The notes: generated by a model from the sequence alone, not told the origin. 64,000 nucleotides of DNA from Druceiella hillmani (GCA_039881145.1 JAYKKI010000126.1:1537501-1601500); one strand, 5' to 3'. Shown: positions 33,609-46,700, numbered from the stretch's first letter. Numbers and translations: made by a program.

Positions 33609-34509
33609 AAAAGTAGTTATTTTTCCTGTTCAGATTGTATAACATTGATCAAAGTTGTATTCAATAACGTAACATTTTTTTCTTGAATTACAACTTTGTC
33701 CATTAAATGTATTTGAAAAGCCTTTTTTTATGGTAGTAGCAATTTGAATACAAGGATTCAACAAGTATAGTTTTAAGCTCATCCCGAACAGTAGTGGATA
33801 TTATAGTCTAAAGATTTGGATATGTAGTAATTATGTAATGCTGAAATATTAAGACAAAAATATGAATATTTTGAAGACATTGTAAAAAATCAATCAAAAC
33901 AAATATAATGTTTACAACTTTCTGTATTAATACAACGTTTCTTAATAAGTTTATTGTAATCTGGCCTTCAGTCGAGTAAATCTTTAATTAATATTCAACA
34001 ATATTAATATTTGTAATTCAACAATCCTCATCATCGAGATACAAGTAACTTATATCTTAGCTTAAATTTTAAATCGATTCACTGTGATAGTCTCGACAAC
34101 TTTTACTTAGCAATCCATCCAGTTTTTATTAACTGACTATTCGTAATTGAATTTCAACGTACAGTTACAACTTGAAGTATCATAGAGCCCAAAAAGTTTG
34201 TCACAACCAATGTCTCATTAAAATTAATTCATTAGTTTACAAATAGACAAACATATGATCTAACTGAATAAAGTTATATATGCTTTGTTCGAACATTAAA
34301 CAAAATTTAATGTCGAATTTAATTTGAGCTCCAAAAGTCATCCCAGTTTTATTGAATTTTGTATATCATTTTTTTATTTTCTAATAAAAGCACAAAGGGA
34401 CGATAATCTTAAAAAACTTTGTTTTGCTTCTAAACAATTCTTAATACCCTTTTGACAATAAATATTCCAAAATAGATTTGATATAGGAATCACACCGCCC
34501 AAAAATATA
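33609..34509. other. Unassigned AT-rich stretch
   Basis: Nothing recognised on either strand. Confidence 0.45.
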
Positions 34510-34843
34510 TTAATGAAAGTTCATTAATTTAATGAAAAACGGTCACCCGAGTGTCGGGTAATTGAGGTGGATTAAAGGGCGTTATGTCGCCCTAACATTG
34601 AACATCGATTACGGAACCGGACCGCAACCGAGGGTACGGGTGAAAGACCCATATCAAGGTGATTTTGTTCACGTTGCTATACCTTTATCAAAGGGCTTAC
34701 AAGTTAGGTTGGAAATAAATAGTAAAGCTATTAAGCTCAAAATTACGAGGTTGATTCAACTTATGTCACTGAATAGAGAAATAAGGTATATGTTATTTTT
34801 AGGTTCGCCCATTATTATGGCCTGCAAGAGGATTTACTTTTAA
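34510..34843 (+). other. GC-richer block with three hairpins and an open frame
   Basis: Three perfect stems follow each other: ttaatga/tcattaa (34510-34527), acccga/tcgggt (34545-34559) and agggcg/cgccct (34576-34593). From about 34562 a plus-strand frame without an ATG at its start stays open for 94 codons. Its first two thirds have non-simple composition (IKGRYVALTLNIDYGTGPQ, RVRVKDPYQGDFVHVAIPL) before dissolving into AT-rich sequence. I do not recognise the peptide. It could be a fragment of a transposon protein, a single exon or the coding end of an unknown repeat. Confidence 0.35.
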
Positions 34844-37199
34844 TTAGTTATGAATTTTAGTCAGACAAGTTTCATAGCATCTTCGACGTTTTCTTGACAG
34901 CTTCCTATTTGCTTATATTTTTTGCTCATTTTTTACACTCATGACTACTTTCTTCAATCACATTACATTTTAAACATTTTGTATCGAGTACAGAAGTAAG
35001 AGTATGATAGAGACGGAATATAAATTCATTATAATATTGTGAAATAACTCCTTAGTAAAAAAACACAAAAAATATACCCTATTTTTTTGTTTTACTCCTT
35101 ATCGTTGAGGAGTTCCTGACACGATCTGACACGACTGCCTCCATCATTAAGTCCAGGTTAACATTTATCACCAGAGGACCCGCTAAGACAAGTAAAACGA
35201 GTTCAAATGATTAGTCTATTTCTCGCGGTTGAGGACTTATATCCCAACCTTCTGTCGTCAGACCCTGAATTCCATTTGTGACTAAAGTACTAATAAAGAC
35301 AGAAAAAAATACTTTAAATACCTAAATGATCCCAAGGGAGTCTTAAATTATTCAAATGAATCGTGTTCTCTCAGGAGTTCCTCAGGATATAGCCGGACTT
35401 CATCATCGGTTCCTGAATATATTTATATAAACTAACTGGTAGGTATGTTCCACCGTTAAACAGATTAAAAATCCGTCCACCCAATAAAATGTTTTGAGTA
35501 AATAAATTTAAAAAATACCTGTGAACATATATAAATAAAAAATACATTCAGTCGATATAGAACCTTCCACCCACTTTATGGAAGTGGTTTAATGAGACGG
35601 GCGTGCAGTTTATAAAGGTATTAAATATTAAAGAAAAAGGAACACAACATAATTGGAGATGAAATATCATTGCGCATCTTATGATTTATATAAATTGCCA
35701 CGTCAGCATTGAGTTTTGGTAATAGGATAATTAATTAATTAACTAACCTTTGAAAAATGAACGTCTCGTCCGTTAGTCTGTACGTATTAGGATAAACAAT
35801 AGGTCGTAATCTTGACCAATTTGAGGATTCCTTTTTCTACATATTACTTAATTATTATAATAGAAGTCTCACGATTTCTGAAATAGTTTCATTTTTGTAT
35901 ACAATTTCCATAAAAAAATCATTTTATGCGGATCTCCTTGCATCTTCCTTCCGCTCTCTGCTGTTTTTAAAAATTTGTTACTTTTCTTTATTTATCAGAC
36001 AATTAAAAATGGTTTGAATTTTACCAACGTTCTTAAAACATACACATTGCCTATAATTTAATTCATAGACGACATTTCTTATCTTTAATTTGATATTTTA
36101 TATTCGGTTTATCCTGTTTTAGCTAATACTATCTCTATCTATACACGTCTAATATAAAAAGTTTATGAACTTCTTGGGCTGTTTATCAACGTTGCTTAAA
36201 ATATATTTAGTTTCCACGTCTATAAATTTCATTATTTATTTAAAAACAGTGTAACACTTCTCGTTCCGGAAAGTGTAATACTTCTTTACACATCATAATA
36301 CATTTATTTTCCTATCTTAATTTTAGCACTATTATATTAAGCTTTAGTATCACTGGTTCATTTACGATTAATAAACCAGTCTGAAAAGGATTCGATATTC
36401 GGTTGGTTATTGTATGCGCACTTTATACATTTGACCTTAGTTGATTACATAATTTGTTGACATGAACAGCCAAAAGGAATTAAAAGAAAACTTCATATGT
36501 ATAGTTTAACTAAAGATATTAGTAAGAATTTTATATAAAAACCTAGAAGGTTTAGATTATCGACTGCTTGTTCTGATTTGTTGTTTTTTTTTAATTTAAG
36601 TGAGAAAATATTCGTAACAAGTGTAAAGTAATCTCTTATTGAGGATATCCGGTTATCGCGTTAGTACGAGATGCCGTACAGAATTCACTGTTTTAAAAAT
36701 AATATACAAACATATTTTTACCATACAGAACTGATGGTCTACCGTATCATATTTTAAAATTGATATCGCTTACCGTTATTACCATTATCACGCGAGGGCG
36801 TGCTTTCACCGGCACAGGTTAGTGATTATTATCTTTTCACGTGCATACATGTGGTCATGGATATGGTTAGGTTATAGGCAGATTTATAAATTAAATACTC
36901 ATTATTTTTAGCATTCCATAGAAGTTTTGACTAAGTATAAAAAATCCCCAGGAATAAAAACGCTAGGCGTGAAATAAGCACATGGAACCTTTAAATAAAC
37001 ATAATGTTTATACTGCTTTCTAGCTTTCATTCGGGCAAGGTTTGCATAAGTTTATGTTTCAGTGACCAATGTTAATTTTATTATTTAGTTGAAAAATATT
37101 ATTGTACTATTTTAAAATTATGTATTTAATTTACCAACATTTTCGTTATAACCATACTTATTACTTATATGCAGTGCAATTAAGAACTTCACCAACTCG

Positions 37200-37200
<1 letters not shown>
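34844..37200. other. Unassigned stretch with a diverged repeat motif
   Basis: Two related blocks lie about 268 bases apart: gttgaggagttcctgac... with catcattaagtccagg (from 35103), and tcaggagttcctcagg... with cttcatcatcggttcctg (from 35371). Such 'gaggagttcct' blocks resemble repeats I remember from insect intergenic DNA, but I cannot name them. The remainder is AT-rich with nothing seen. Confidence 0.4.

Positions 37201-37274
<74 letters not shown>
37201..37274. repeat. (AT)n microsatellite
   Basis: About 74 bases of at repeat with one ac interruption. The plus-strand frame at 37102-37416 passes through it and is an artefact. Confidence 0.9.
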
Positions 37275-37276
<2 letters not shown>

Positions 37277-39716
37277 AAGCTTTCATGACTATGTGCAGAA
37301 ATAATTTAAATACTTTTGTGTGCGTAAAATCAATAAATCAATTCAGTGTAATTGTATGGCTACTTAACCAGTTTTATAAATTACACAGCACTTCTTGCTT
37401 ACAAAGATATAATTAGCCAAAAAATATGGACTAATGGACTAATTACAATTGGAAAATAAAAAAAAGTTGATATACGTGTATGTGAGAAAACCGTATGTAA
37501 ATTAAATAAACAGTTCTACTATTAAAGGAAAATAATACGGGGTGGAGAGAAAGAAGTTGCATTTTATAAAAATATATCTAATCATAATGAAACAACTAAT
37601 TATTCAATATATGAAGTACTTACACTCACATATAATGGTTTATTCGATATATATTACGACAAAAGGTCTTGAAATACTATACCTTCTTCCCTTAATATAT
37701 ATTTTTCTGTCTCCTTTCATTATATTAAAAGATATAAAAGGAAAAGGGATTTAACATTTTCCGCCCGAAAGTAAAAAGATGATTAGCTATATCATATTCC
37801 TTTGAGCAAAAATAATGTAATTATAAGATGGATAATAAAACCAGGGAGTTAAAGATTTTGATTAAATTGTTTCTATGTAGGTATATATTTCCATTTAAGT
37901 ATCCTAGAAATATCTGTTGCATTGTTTCAAATGTGAGACAATTGAAAGATTTAGCTTTCTGATCACTCCACATTAAACATGACTGACATGCAAGACAAAC
38001 CAATAGGGTAACTTATTATGGTCAATTGGGTGTCATGTAAGTAAATACTTGTATGATTATAAGTTAAAGTTAACGAATAAAAGCTTTCTTCTAAAAATAA
38101 TAAACAATTAAAACGAAATTAAATATAAACCGAAAGTTAAAAAAATATTAATGCTGATTGTAAAAATAAATGAGATGTATGATTTTGTTTACGGATCGAA
38201 TTACGTATATTTCAAAGTTTTTAATAATATTTATCTCCTAAATTTTAATTTTATGAAAACGTTAGGCTTCAAATTGCTCTTGATTTATGATAAAAAATAG
38301 AAGGAAAATGTAGGAATAATTGCAAAAGTTAAACAGGTTTGAAAACAAACAAAATAGCTCTCGCCATTGGCTATCAGCTGTTTTGTATATTATGTGCGAC
38401 GAAAGCGAACTATCAAAATTTTGCACAAAAAATATAGCAATTATTATTGCTATAAGCTGTTTTAATTTCTTTTTTTTAATTTTGAAATTTTGTGTATATC
38501 TAATATGGTAAAAGTTTGATTTTTTCAGGAACGATTCAAATTATTTTGAGTAATCTTACCACGTATACGTTTTTCATGAGCTAAATAATATGTTACAATT
38601 CGTTTTTCAGAAAAATATTGGATCAGAGTATTTTTCATATATAATTGAAGTGAAATTGGGCACGTTTTGGTTAAGGGAGGCTCTGCAACGAATGCAAATA
38701 CATTATAAATCCAGCAAGAAGAAAAAACTAAATTTTATTCTTACATTAAAAGAATATATATGTTTTAGTATTTCGCAAAAAACTACGTGCAGTTTGTATA
38801 GTAGGCTGGATATATTGACCAGGGGTAATTTCGACTTGCTGGGGATCCACGTCAGCGAGCAAAATATAAGCGGATTTACAAAATCGAAGTGGCGGTCCAC
38901 ATGAGCGGACCTCATTCAAATAATTAATTATCAATATTTAGGCGTTCTTTAAATGACTTATAATTAAATAATAACTTACTTGAAAGTTCATATAATTGTT
39001 TAAGTGTCTGCTTTGCGGTGTGCTATGTTCATGAGTAGGTTTTTTTAATTTTTCCATCGGTAGTAATGCATCACGTGCGGAATTGTAGTGAATAGCTGTC
39101 TAAACTTGTTGAAACCAAAGCTTTACGTGGACTCGGTTCTAACTACTATAAATTATAGTATTAGAGAAAAAGATTGTTCTTTTCTTTTTTGAATTGCAAG
39201 AAATTATATCTTGTTCTTATTTGCGAGTACCCAAAAAATATGTACAAATTATAAATATATTTTTAATGTATTTTTCAAAAAGAAGGAAGTTTTCAATTGA
39301 GCAAATTTTTATTTTTTAATGTACATTACCTCATTTCTCCAGTACAACTCTAGGGTGGTTCCAAATAAATTTGGTTTGGATTCCTTGATGTATTTCGGGA
39401 AGACATAGAGAAACTCCCCAATTGAATTCGGCACTTCACTGATTATTAAACATCTCCAGCATTTATGAACTATATCAATGAGGACTCTGGTCTTAGATAG
39501 TATTTAGAATCTAAAGACGAACTTGACCATAGCAATTGACATGAAAGTAATCCAAACGTCTTTAGTTTGACTTTTTAGTGGCTCAAGCTTGCTGCTGGTT
39601 TGAAGTTGGTTTTATTGTTTTAAAAATGTGTAAATTATTATAGCCGTCCCAATTTCGATATGCATGCTGATCACAACATTAGATAAAACCGACCTTTAGA
39701 TCTACACGACATTTAG
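37275..39716. other. Unassigned AT-rich stretch
   Basis: Several 60-104 codon frames occur, including overlapping frames on opposite strands at 38590-38934. No recognisable product or repeat was seen. The small dyad gtccacatgagcggac lies near 38895. Confidence 0.4.
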
Positions 39717-39840
39717 TTTTTAGGATTCCGTAGGTCAAAATGAAAATAAAAAAGGGATCACTTGAATATTTGATCACTGACGTCTCTGTTCGTTTGTCCG
39801 CCGGCCCATCCGTCCGTCCGTCACAAAAAAAAATTCTGTC
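39717..39840 (+). repeat. Dispersed repeat, copy 3
   Basis: tttaggattccgtagg, aaaaaagggatcactt, tttgatcactgacgtctctg and then stacked tccgtccgtccgtc motifs correspond to the 5' part of the dispersed family. The pyrimidine-rich gtccgtc stack is its most recognisable part. Confidence 0.65.
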
Positions 39841-40570
39841 AGCTATTACGATGACTAACGTGAACTGAGATTACGGACTTCTGAGCTACTTATGAGTAGA
39901 AAGACTGATTCATTCTGGGAATGGTATTGCGGAGGTTTCTGAGAACACGGCCTTATATCAGGTAGTTGAGACGTTGGGGACTGGATGGTGTTATTATGTT
40001 AATATGATATGCTTGGGAGCATTGTTGCATAAGTTGGGGAAATGGTTGGAAAGTCAGGGTATCAATGTGTCAAATTTATTTTTTGTATTAAATACATAAA
40101 AATATTCTTAGAGACCAAAACGTTCCTTACATGACGTCTCTACTGCAGATGATCGACAACCAAGCCCATTAAAATGAAACAATAAAAATATATATAGGTT
40201 AAATACTTTGCTCTATAAAAACATTTAGAAACCTTCTTTATGGGTTACTTGAAAATATGAAGGTTATTGTGTTTGAATATTTTTCATTTCCCATTTTTCA
40301 TTTTCTCTGCTAATAGATTTATAATTATTATTATGCCGAAATGTTGTCAATAAAACTTGTAGATAATTCTATATATTTTTACAGAAATGCTTTTCCCAAT
40401 ATTTCTTTACTAGCACATGGTTACAAATATAAGGAGAAAAAAATATTTTCACTCATATTTTTGCAATGTATACCAGATAATAACACCCTTAGATCTGAGA
40501 ACTTACCTTCACAATAACGATCGAACCTCTCTGGAGATCAAAAAATGATTACTTACTAAAATATACCATT
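39841..40570. other. Unassigned AT-rich stretch
   Basis: Part of this may be the decayed remainder of the dispersed repeat. No clear landmarks were found. Confidence 0.4.
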
Positions 40571-40720
40571 GTACATTTTTAGATTTCTTTTCCTCTAAAG
40601 AAAAAAAAATTAAACCAATATAAGATCACCGGTGTGCCCGTCCATCTGTTTTACTGCCATGTCTATTTTTTTTAAATAACTTGGAATTTTTATGAGGAGA
40701 CTAATAAAGTAACCGATTTC
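40571..40720 (+). repeat. Dispersed repeat, copy 4 (weak)
   Basis: tcctctaaagaaaaaaaaa, then tataagatcaccggtg, gcccgtccatctg and ctaataaagtaac follow the family order, but with many changes. Confidence 0.5.
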
Positions 40721-41123
40721 TTTTCATTTGCTGTATTGTGGAGAATTTTAATTAATTAACCAGAATTGAAATTGAAAACAATCTTGTCGCTAAAAATTTT
40801 TAGCATAGTTAAAACATAGCATAGTTAACAGTATAAAATGTCCATAAAAATTACATTTTTAAAAATATATGATCCCTTTCCCGTAGATTTTCACAAAGAT
40901 CAAAGTTCTGCTGCTTGCATCCAATGGCTTCTCACAACTTTTATCATGTTATCTATCTACCTGAGGGCTACTCCACTCTTTGTCTTTCAGTATATGGTTG
41001 CTATTCGAGAACTTTCTTCTCCGATGATCATCCAGTCTGAGCGCTATTTGAATTGCCCACTGCCATTTAAGATGGACTTTAAATTAGGATATATTCTCAC
41101 GGGGTGGAATAATATGGTTTGAC

Positions 41124-41480
41124 TTATTATGCAAAATTGCAGTTTCCACGACACTATATCTCCCCTTTCACGCATGCATATCTTCAAGTAAAGAAGTGAT
41201 TTCCTGTGAAAAAGCGGTTAAAGAATATAACAACAAAAAATGACCATAAAGAAATGTGTTGAGAGTGTGGAGTATGTTTTTTGGCAAGTATTTGTTTTTA
41301 CGTAAATAATATCAAGAAATTTTCTTTCTTCTGCACAGACTATCCTATTTCATTATATGAGTAATGTTGATTATTATGCAAAATCCCAGTTTCCGTTACA
41401 CGGAATTTCCTCTTTCACTCATACTTATCTTCAAATAAAGCGGTGATTTTCTGTGAAAAAGCGCTTAAGAATATTACAAA
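41124..41480 (+). repeat. Diverged direct duplication, 247-bp offset
   Basis: About 107 bases at 41124-41231 and 41371-41480 share ttattatgcaaaat, cagtttcc, ctttcac, atcttcaa, aaag and cctgtgaaaaagcg/tctgtgaaaaagcg in order. The sequence between them is unrelated. The plus-strand frame at 40838-41122 ends at the first copy and was not recognised. Confidence 0.75.
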
Positions 41481-43884
41481 CTTAACAAGTGAGGGAATTA
41501 GTAATTTGATTACGCGCGAGCGGCGTAAATACTCGCACAAAGCGAGCTGATATCCATTTCATTTCATAAATTAGCCTGAAGTATTAGCTTAGATGTAGCT
41601 CCCACACAAAGGGTATCTGAAAAGCGAGCCCGAACTTCATTTTACCTTGAAAAACATTAGATAGATGTTAGATAAAGTAATTATTTTCTCTGAGATAAAA
41701 GAAATTTGGTGTACGAGTAATTGTATTCAATGTCATTCGACCGCTTTTTCTGAAACTTTCTTCAGAATTTATTTGTTTATTATGATACGATTATTTTATT
41801 TGAAAATTTGTTCTGGACTTCGGATAATAAACCATCGACAAAGTTTTGGTACTAAGGAATACCCTTAAAAAGTAAAGACAACAAAATTTTTTTCCTTATT
41901 TTTTTTTCCATAACGTCTGCTTTTTTATTATTTTGTGGTCTGCCAGTTACGGATATTTTAGTTTTTTCCTCAATTTACTTCTTTATGTTGTCATATTACC
42001 ATACTGTTTCTTTTTATTTTCAGCCTACTTTAAACATCTTCAATATTTTAGTTTTCTCCAGAGAAAACAAAATTGGATCATTATCACAATATTTACATAG
42101 ATATCTTTAAATTAAATACAAACGCATTCCTTAATTCAAACATGCATGGATGTAATTTAAAAACCATTCAAAACTATTATTATAATTGATGGCTATTCAT
42201 TTTAATATAATTTTTTTGACGTTAGGTGTTAATGATTCATGTATATAGCGCCATGAAAATATGTAGCAAAATAAGTGTCGCAAGAAATAGCACGTTACAT
42301 TACTGTTGACCGTTAGTACATGCACTTTTGACAAATGTCGCACCCTTAGCGTTATACAGAGGATGTTCCTGATGTTAAATTCTCACTTCAGTAATATTTT
42401 AAGCATATTGTCTATTAATTGAAATATAAAATGTACAATATTCTTAACCAAAGAATTCAAACATCGGTCAATTATTGTGAAAGATTAGATTTTAATGTAA
42501 ATCTCATATAAGTAAATTAATTTGATAAAGTCTTTTTTTGTCAAGCTGTTTATTTTCACGCCTTTTCGTAGTTTCGTAGTTTTTTTCGTTGTGCTTTTTC
42601 AAGTGTCATCATTAATGGATTCTACGCTCTTCTATTTTTAGCGTATCTCAGGGTTATAGAAATAAAGGAAATTGTTACTTGGTTAGACCAGAAGGTCAAA
42701 GAAAATCCGTGAGGTCGTTTTCTCTATACTTTGTTAAATATGTGTTCTTAATTTTTTTGTATTTATCGCCAATGTATGTAATGTCAATGTAGCTAAAGTT
42801 TCATTATACAAAACTTATATTTTTTTGACTTTCTTCTAAATCAATAGTTCCAATTTGCCCAACATATTTCTATTATAATTATATCTTGTTATAATTTACC
42901 ATTCATTAATTTTTATTTAATGTACTGAAAAATTCTAAGACTGAATGAATAAACTTATCGATTTAACGACATTTTTTTATTATCACTACCAAAAGGAACA
43001 TTGAAGATAGGGCGCTGCGTTATTCAATGGATATTACACAAACCTCATTATACAATAAATTATATTTGATTGCACGATTTTATTAACTTTATCCGTTTTA
43101 TCCTCATATGCTAATGTCATCTCGAATTATGTAAAAACGGTTATGGAGCTCATATTTTATGAAGTGTTGACGACAACAAAACTAAGTTAAATCATAACTA
43201 TTAAGTTTATATCCTCGAAGACAGAAGTCAAACACTGGAAGTATAATTGTGTTTACCCAACGCCGAACAGAATTGGGTTAGACGCTAAGTAAACTCAATG
43301 TTTCCCGTATATAGTAGATATAAACAATGGAAGGGAAGTTATGTATAAAATATTTTGTTTGCTTAAAAGCTTGTGCTTCCTATGTGATGGTACTGCGCTG
43401 GTAATCAGAATAGCGTTATACGCAGAAAGAAAAAGTGATATTCAATGTATTTTTAAATAGAATTATTATGGTTAATCATGGGTATAAAAAAATGCTGCAT
43501 AAATATGTTCAATATGAATTTGATGTTTGCATCTCTTCCAAATAAGTTCCCCCATGTTGTATATTATCTACGTTTCACATGATGCCATCTAATACAGAAG
43601 AAAGGTCAAAGATTGTATGCAGGTAAATTTTTGAGAGATTGTAGGTACAAATACAAATTTTTTGTTACCCAACTTTTGTACAATATTTTTTGCCAGACTC
43701 TGTTTAATTATCAAAGGCCCGACGAGATTTTCATCAAGATATAAAACAAAATAATTCAAAAATTATGAATCAATTTATTTTCAATTTAACGACTGTGAAG
43801 TTGTTTTTTTTTTTGTAAATTTATTTATTAAATATATTTGGCATTAATTTTGTAGATATTCATTATACCCAATTAAATGAAACT
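41481..43884. other. Unassigned AT-rich stretch
   Basis: Nothing recognised on either strand. Confidence 0.45.
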
Positions 43885-43960
43885 ACGTGATGTAGTATTA
43901 TTTCTGCTTTCTTTAAGTTCTTTACCACGACCTAGGTTTCGTTATATCACAAGATCTTCA
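43885..43960 (+). repeat. Dispersed 'ccacgacctaggtttc' repeat, copy 2
   Basis: Matches 21920-21998 through tgtagtattat, ctttaag, accacgacctaggtttc, gttatatcac and atctt. A possible, weaker third relative is at 55223-55240 (aactacgacctag). Confidence 0.65.
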
Positions 43961-44010
43961 AATGGACTATTAGCATAACATTACATTACAACATCTTGAG
44001 TTAATTAATT

Positions 44011-44094
44011 CAAATTTATTTGGGTGGGCTATTAGCAAAGATTACTAATAGCCCACCCAAATAAATTTGCAATTAAATCGAACTTTGCTAATAG
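44011..44094. repeat. 25-bp perfect inverted repeat with nested alternative stem
   Basis: The arm at 44011-44035 (containing tttgggtgggctattag) is perfectly complemented at 44045-44069 across a 9-base loop, and pairing resumes after a single bulged base with aattaa. In addition ctattagcaaag (44029-44040) is complementary to 44083-44094, so two mutually exclusive stems can form. It lies just after the ccacgacctagg repeat and may be its fold-back end. Confidence 0.9.
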
Positions 44095-44164
44095 TTTCAT
44101 TTAATTGCAAATTTATTTGTTTTTTTATATCAAGTTTTTCTTCTTCTTTGGCTTATTTTTTTTT

Positions 44165-44735
44165 GTTTTTAATGTTTCGTACCTTGAAAGGAAAAAAAAA
44201 CTATTATAAGATCACTCACGTGCCTGCCTCTCATATTTTTTTCCGATTCAAACCGTTTGATGTAGAAACTTGAAATTTAGCACAATAATAAAACGTATTA
44301 ACCCACACATATGTGTCTCAATAGCAAACATTCAAAAATATTTACATGAAAATTTTAGGGGATGGGTAAAATACTCGATTTTTTGCATTCTGCAATATAT
44401 CCTTCAAATATATACTAAAAATATGCCATAAAAAAGTCCTTTCCTTATTTCCGCAACTAAACAATCCAAGATTTTGAAAAAATGGGATTTTTAGAAACCT
44501 TATGTAGGTTTAAGATTATCGAAAAACTGTAGCAATTATCCTAAATCTCGTAGTTTTTTTTAAATATATACCATGTTTTAGATATTGCATAAAATACATT
44601 TCCGTTGTGAAAAATTATTTTTTATAAATATTTTAAAAGAAACACTTTGTACTCTTAAATATTTATAAGTGCTTAAATGTGTATAGAAACCTAGTAGTGC
44701 GGGTTCTACTCGTGCTTGGGGTTTTTTTATTTACG
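44165..44735 (+). repeat. Dispersed repeat, copy 5 (longest)
   Basis: It begins tttcgtaccttgaaagg, continues attataagatcactcacgtg, gcctgcctctc, tttgatgtagaaac, ttgaaatttagcac, aataataaaacgta and tctcaatagcaa, and ends near gaaacctagtagtgcggg, ttctactcgtgcttgg followed by ttttttt. The last part resembles the gcgagtc-cgactcgcacttgg end I remember from this family in insects. This gives an element length of about 570 bases. No coding frame was found; the 68-codon frame at 44067-44273 is coincidental. Confidence 0.7.
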
Positions 44736-45724
44736 CATATGTGACTTAAATTTGTAATTGCATGTGTTGGAATCAAAGTATTTCATTTTGTTCATGACGA
44801 TATTTTGCATTTTCTTATGTCTAATAAAAAGTAAAGCTAAAAGGTAAAAGTCCAATTAATTTTTTATTTGCAAATATTTCAGAAGAGCGGCATGAAATTA
44901 AAATTTCGAAATATTTCAAAATAAACCAAAAATAGCGTTTATCAATATATAGTCTCTATAGTAGTTTTTTTTTAAGATTTTTTTATTTAGATTTAGTCTA
45001 TATATAAATAAAAGATCTTCTCTTAAATTTAAGCTCTTCTGCTTAAATCAATTTCCTACCACGCCTCGAAATCATCATAAAAATAATTTAAGTGTGTGAT
45101 AAATTATTAAAGTATACTTTTTCTTTAAAATTACGTATTTTCCATTGATTTTTTTAAACACTGAGCTTTTCGAAAACGCTTCATCATTGTAAATTTACAT
45201 TGATAATTTAACTTATTTCTTCTGTTTAATAGACTTCAAAAAATGAGGATGTTCTCAAGTCGACTGTATTTTTGTGTATGTTACCTCATATCACCAGCAT
45301 TTCTAATCCAACATGTATGATTTTTTTTTATTTAAGTGGGCATACTTCCTATATGACCCCGTAAATATTTAGTTATAATTAACTATAAAAAATTGAGATA
45401 TACTATTGATTTTCTTCCTCGATTTGATTTGATTTGATTCCTCGGCATTGAATAACGTAAGTGAAAGAGTTTGGATGGTATAATCTAACAATGATTTAAT
45501 AATATACAATTACGGCGATATAAATTATCTCCTTAGCGAAATCAGTTTGCAATGATGAAGCCGAAAATTGTTGACTGGAGCTCTTCAGTGGCGAGGAGCA
45601 AACTCATTGAGTGGGAGATCGTTTGAGTTGTCTTGATAGATAAAGCAAGAAAGCAATAAAGTAAATAAGTAGGTAAACGCATCTAAAACGTGTACATAAA
45701 GTATAATTTGAAATTTTTATCCAT
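44736..45724. other. Unassigned AT-rich stretch
   Basis: A short (gattt)4 run lies at about 45421-45440. Nothing else was recognised. Confidence 0.45.
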
Positions 45725-46700
45725 AAATCCTGATGTTGCCGATGTACCTTCTGCCTAAACCGAGAGACTTGAAGATGTATCAAATTTGTATTGTGGGTCT
45801 CAAGCAGAGATAGTATCATTAAATTTCCGGTTCCGGCTCCTCAGTCGAGATGCTACAGGGTTACTGCTTGCTTTAACTTAAAGACTGGAGGATATTCCAT
45901 TTTTAAAATAGTACTATTGATCACAAGCAGAGACTTTATCATTAAACTCCGTGCTCCAAGTCCTCATTCTTGTCGCTAAAAGGAGTACTGTCACCCTCAA
46001 CAGTGAGACTCGATGACTTGCCGTTTTTAAATGAATATTGTGGGTCTCAACTACAAGCTCTGTCCTTGAATGTTGGATTCAAACTCCTAGATTTTCATTC
46101 CGTAGAGAGGCCACTTGCCTAACTTTGAAGACCTGATGATTTAAAAATTTTATTGTGAGTCATGAGCAGAGATTGTCATTAAAATCCAGGTTCCAAATCC
46201 TCAATCCCGATGCTGCAAGAATCTGCTTGCGTAATCGGCGAGAACTGAGGATTAGTTGTTCATTAATTAGTATTTTGGATCTCAAGTACAGACTCTTTAA
46301 TCAAACTCCAGATTCCAACTCCTAAGTCCTGCTACTTCAGAGATACTGCTTAAACCGTGAAATTTAGAATCTGCTATTTTAAGTTGCTATTTTGGGTTTT
46401 AACCAAAGACTTCTACTAAACTCTGGGTTCAAACTTCTCAATCTTTATCGCTGTGGGAGTTCTGTCTACTTAAATCGTAAGACTTGAGAATCAGGGGTTT
46501 TAAATATCTATTGAGTGTCTCAAATGCAGATCTATTGCGAGTCTCGAACAGAAACTCTAATATTAAACTCCGAGTTGCAACTTCTCAGTCTTGATTCTTC
46601 TAAGTACTGCCTGCCTACATCGTGAAACTTAAAGATCTGCTATTTTTATTTTATTATTTTGAGTCTCAAGCAGAGTGCATACCAGTAATCTCCTGGTTCC
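45725..46700 (+). repeat. Degenerate ~120-bp satellite, about eight units
   Basis: Units are anchored by a gagtctcaagcagagac-like block near 45796, 45917, 46045, 46158, 46278, 46395, 46540 and 46662. Each is followed by attaaactcc, gttccaactcctca, a gatgctgcaag/gagatactgc block and gtgagacttgaagatctg. A partial unit lies at 45727-45790. Units are far more diverged than those of the 64-bp and 300-bp arrays. The anchor block is itself a dyad, gagtctc and gagactc around five bases. Confidence 0.85.
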
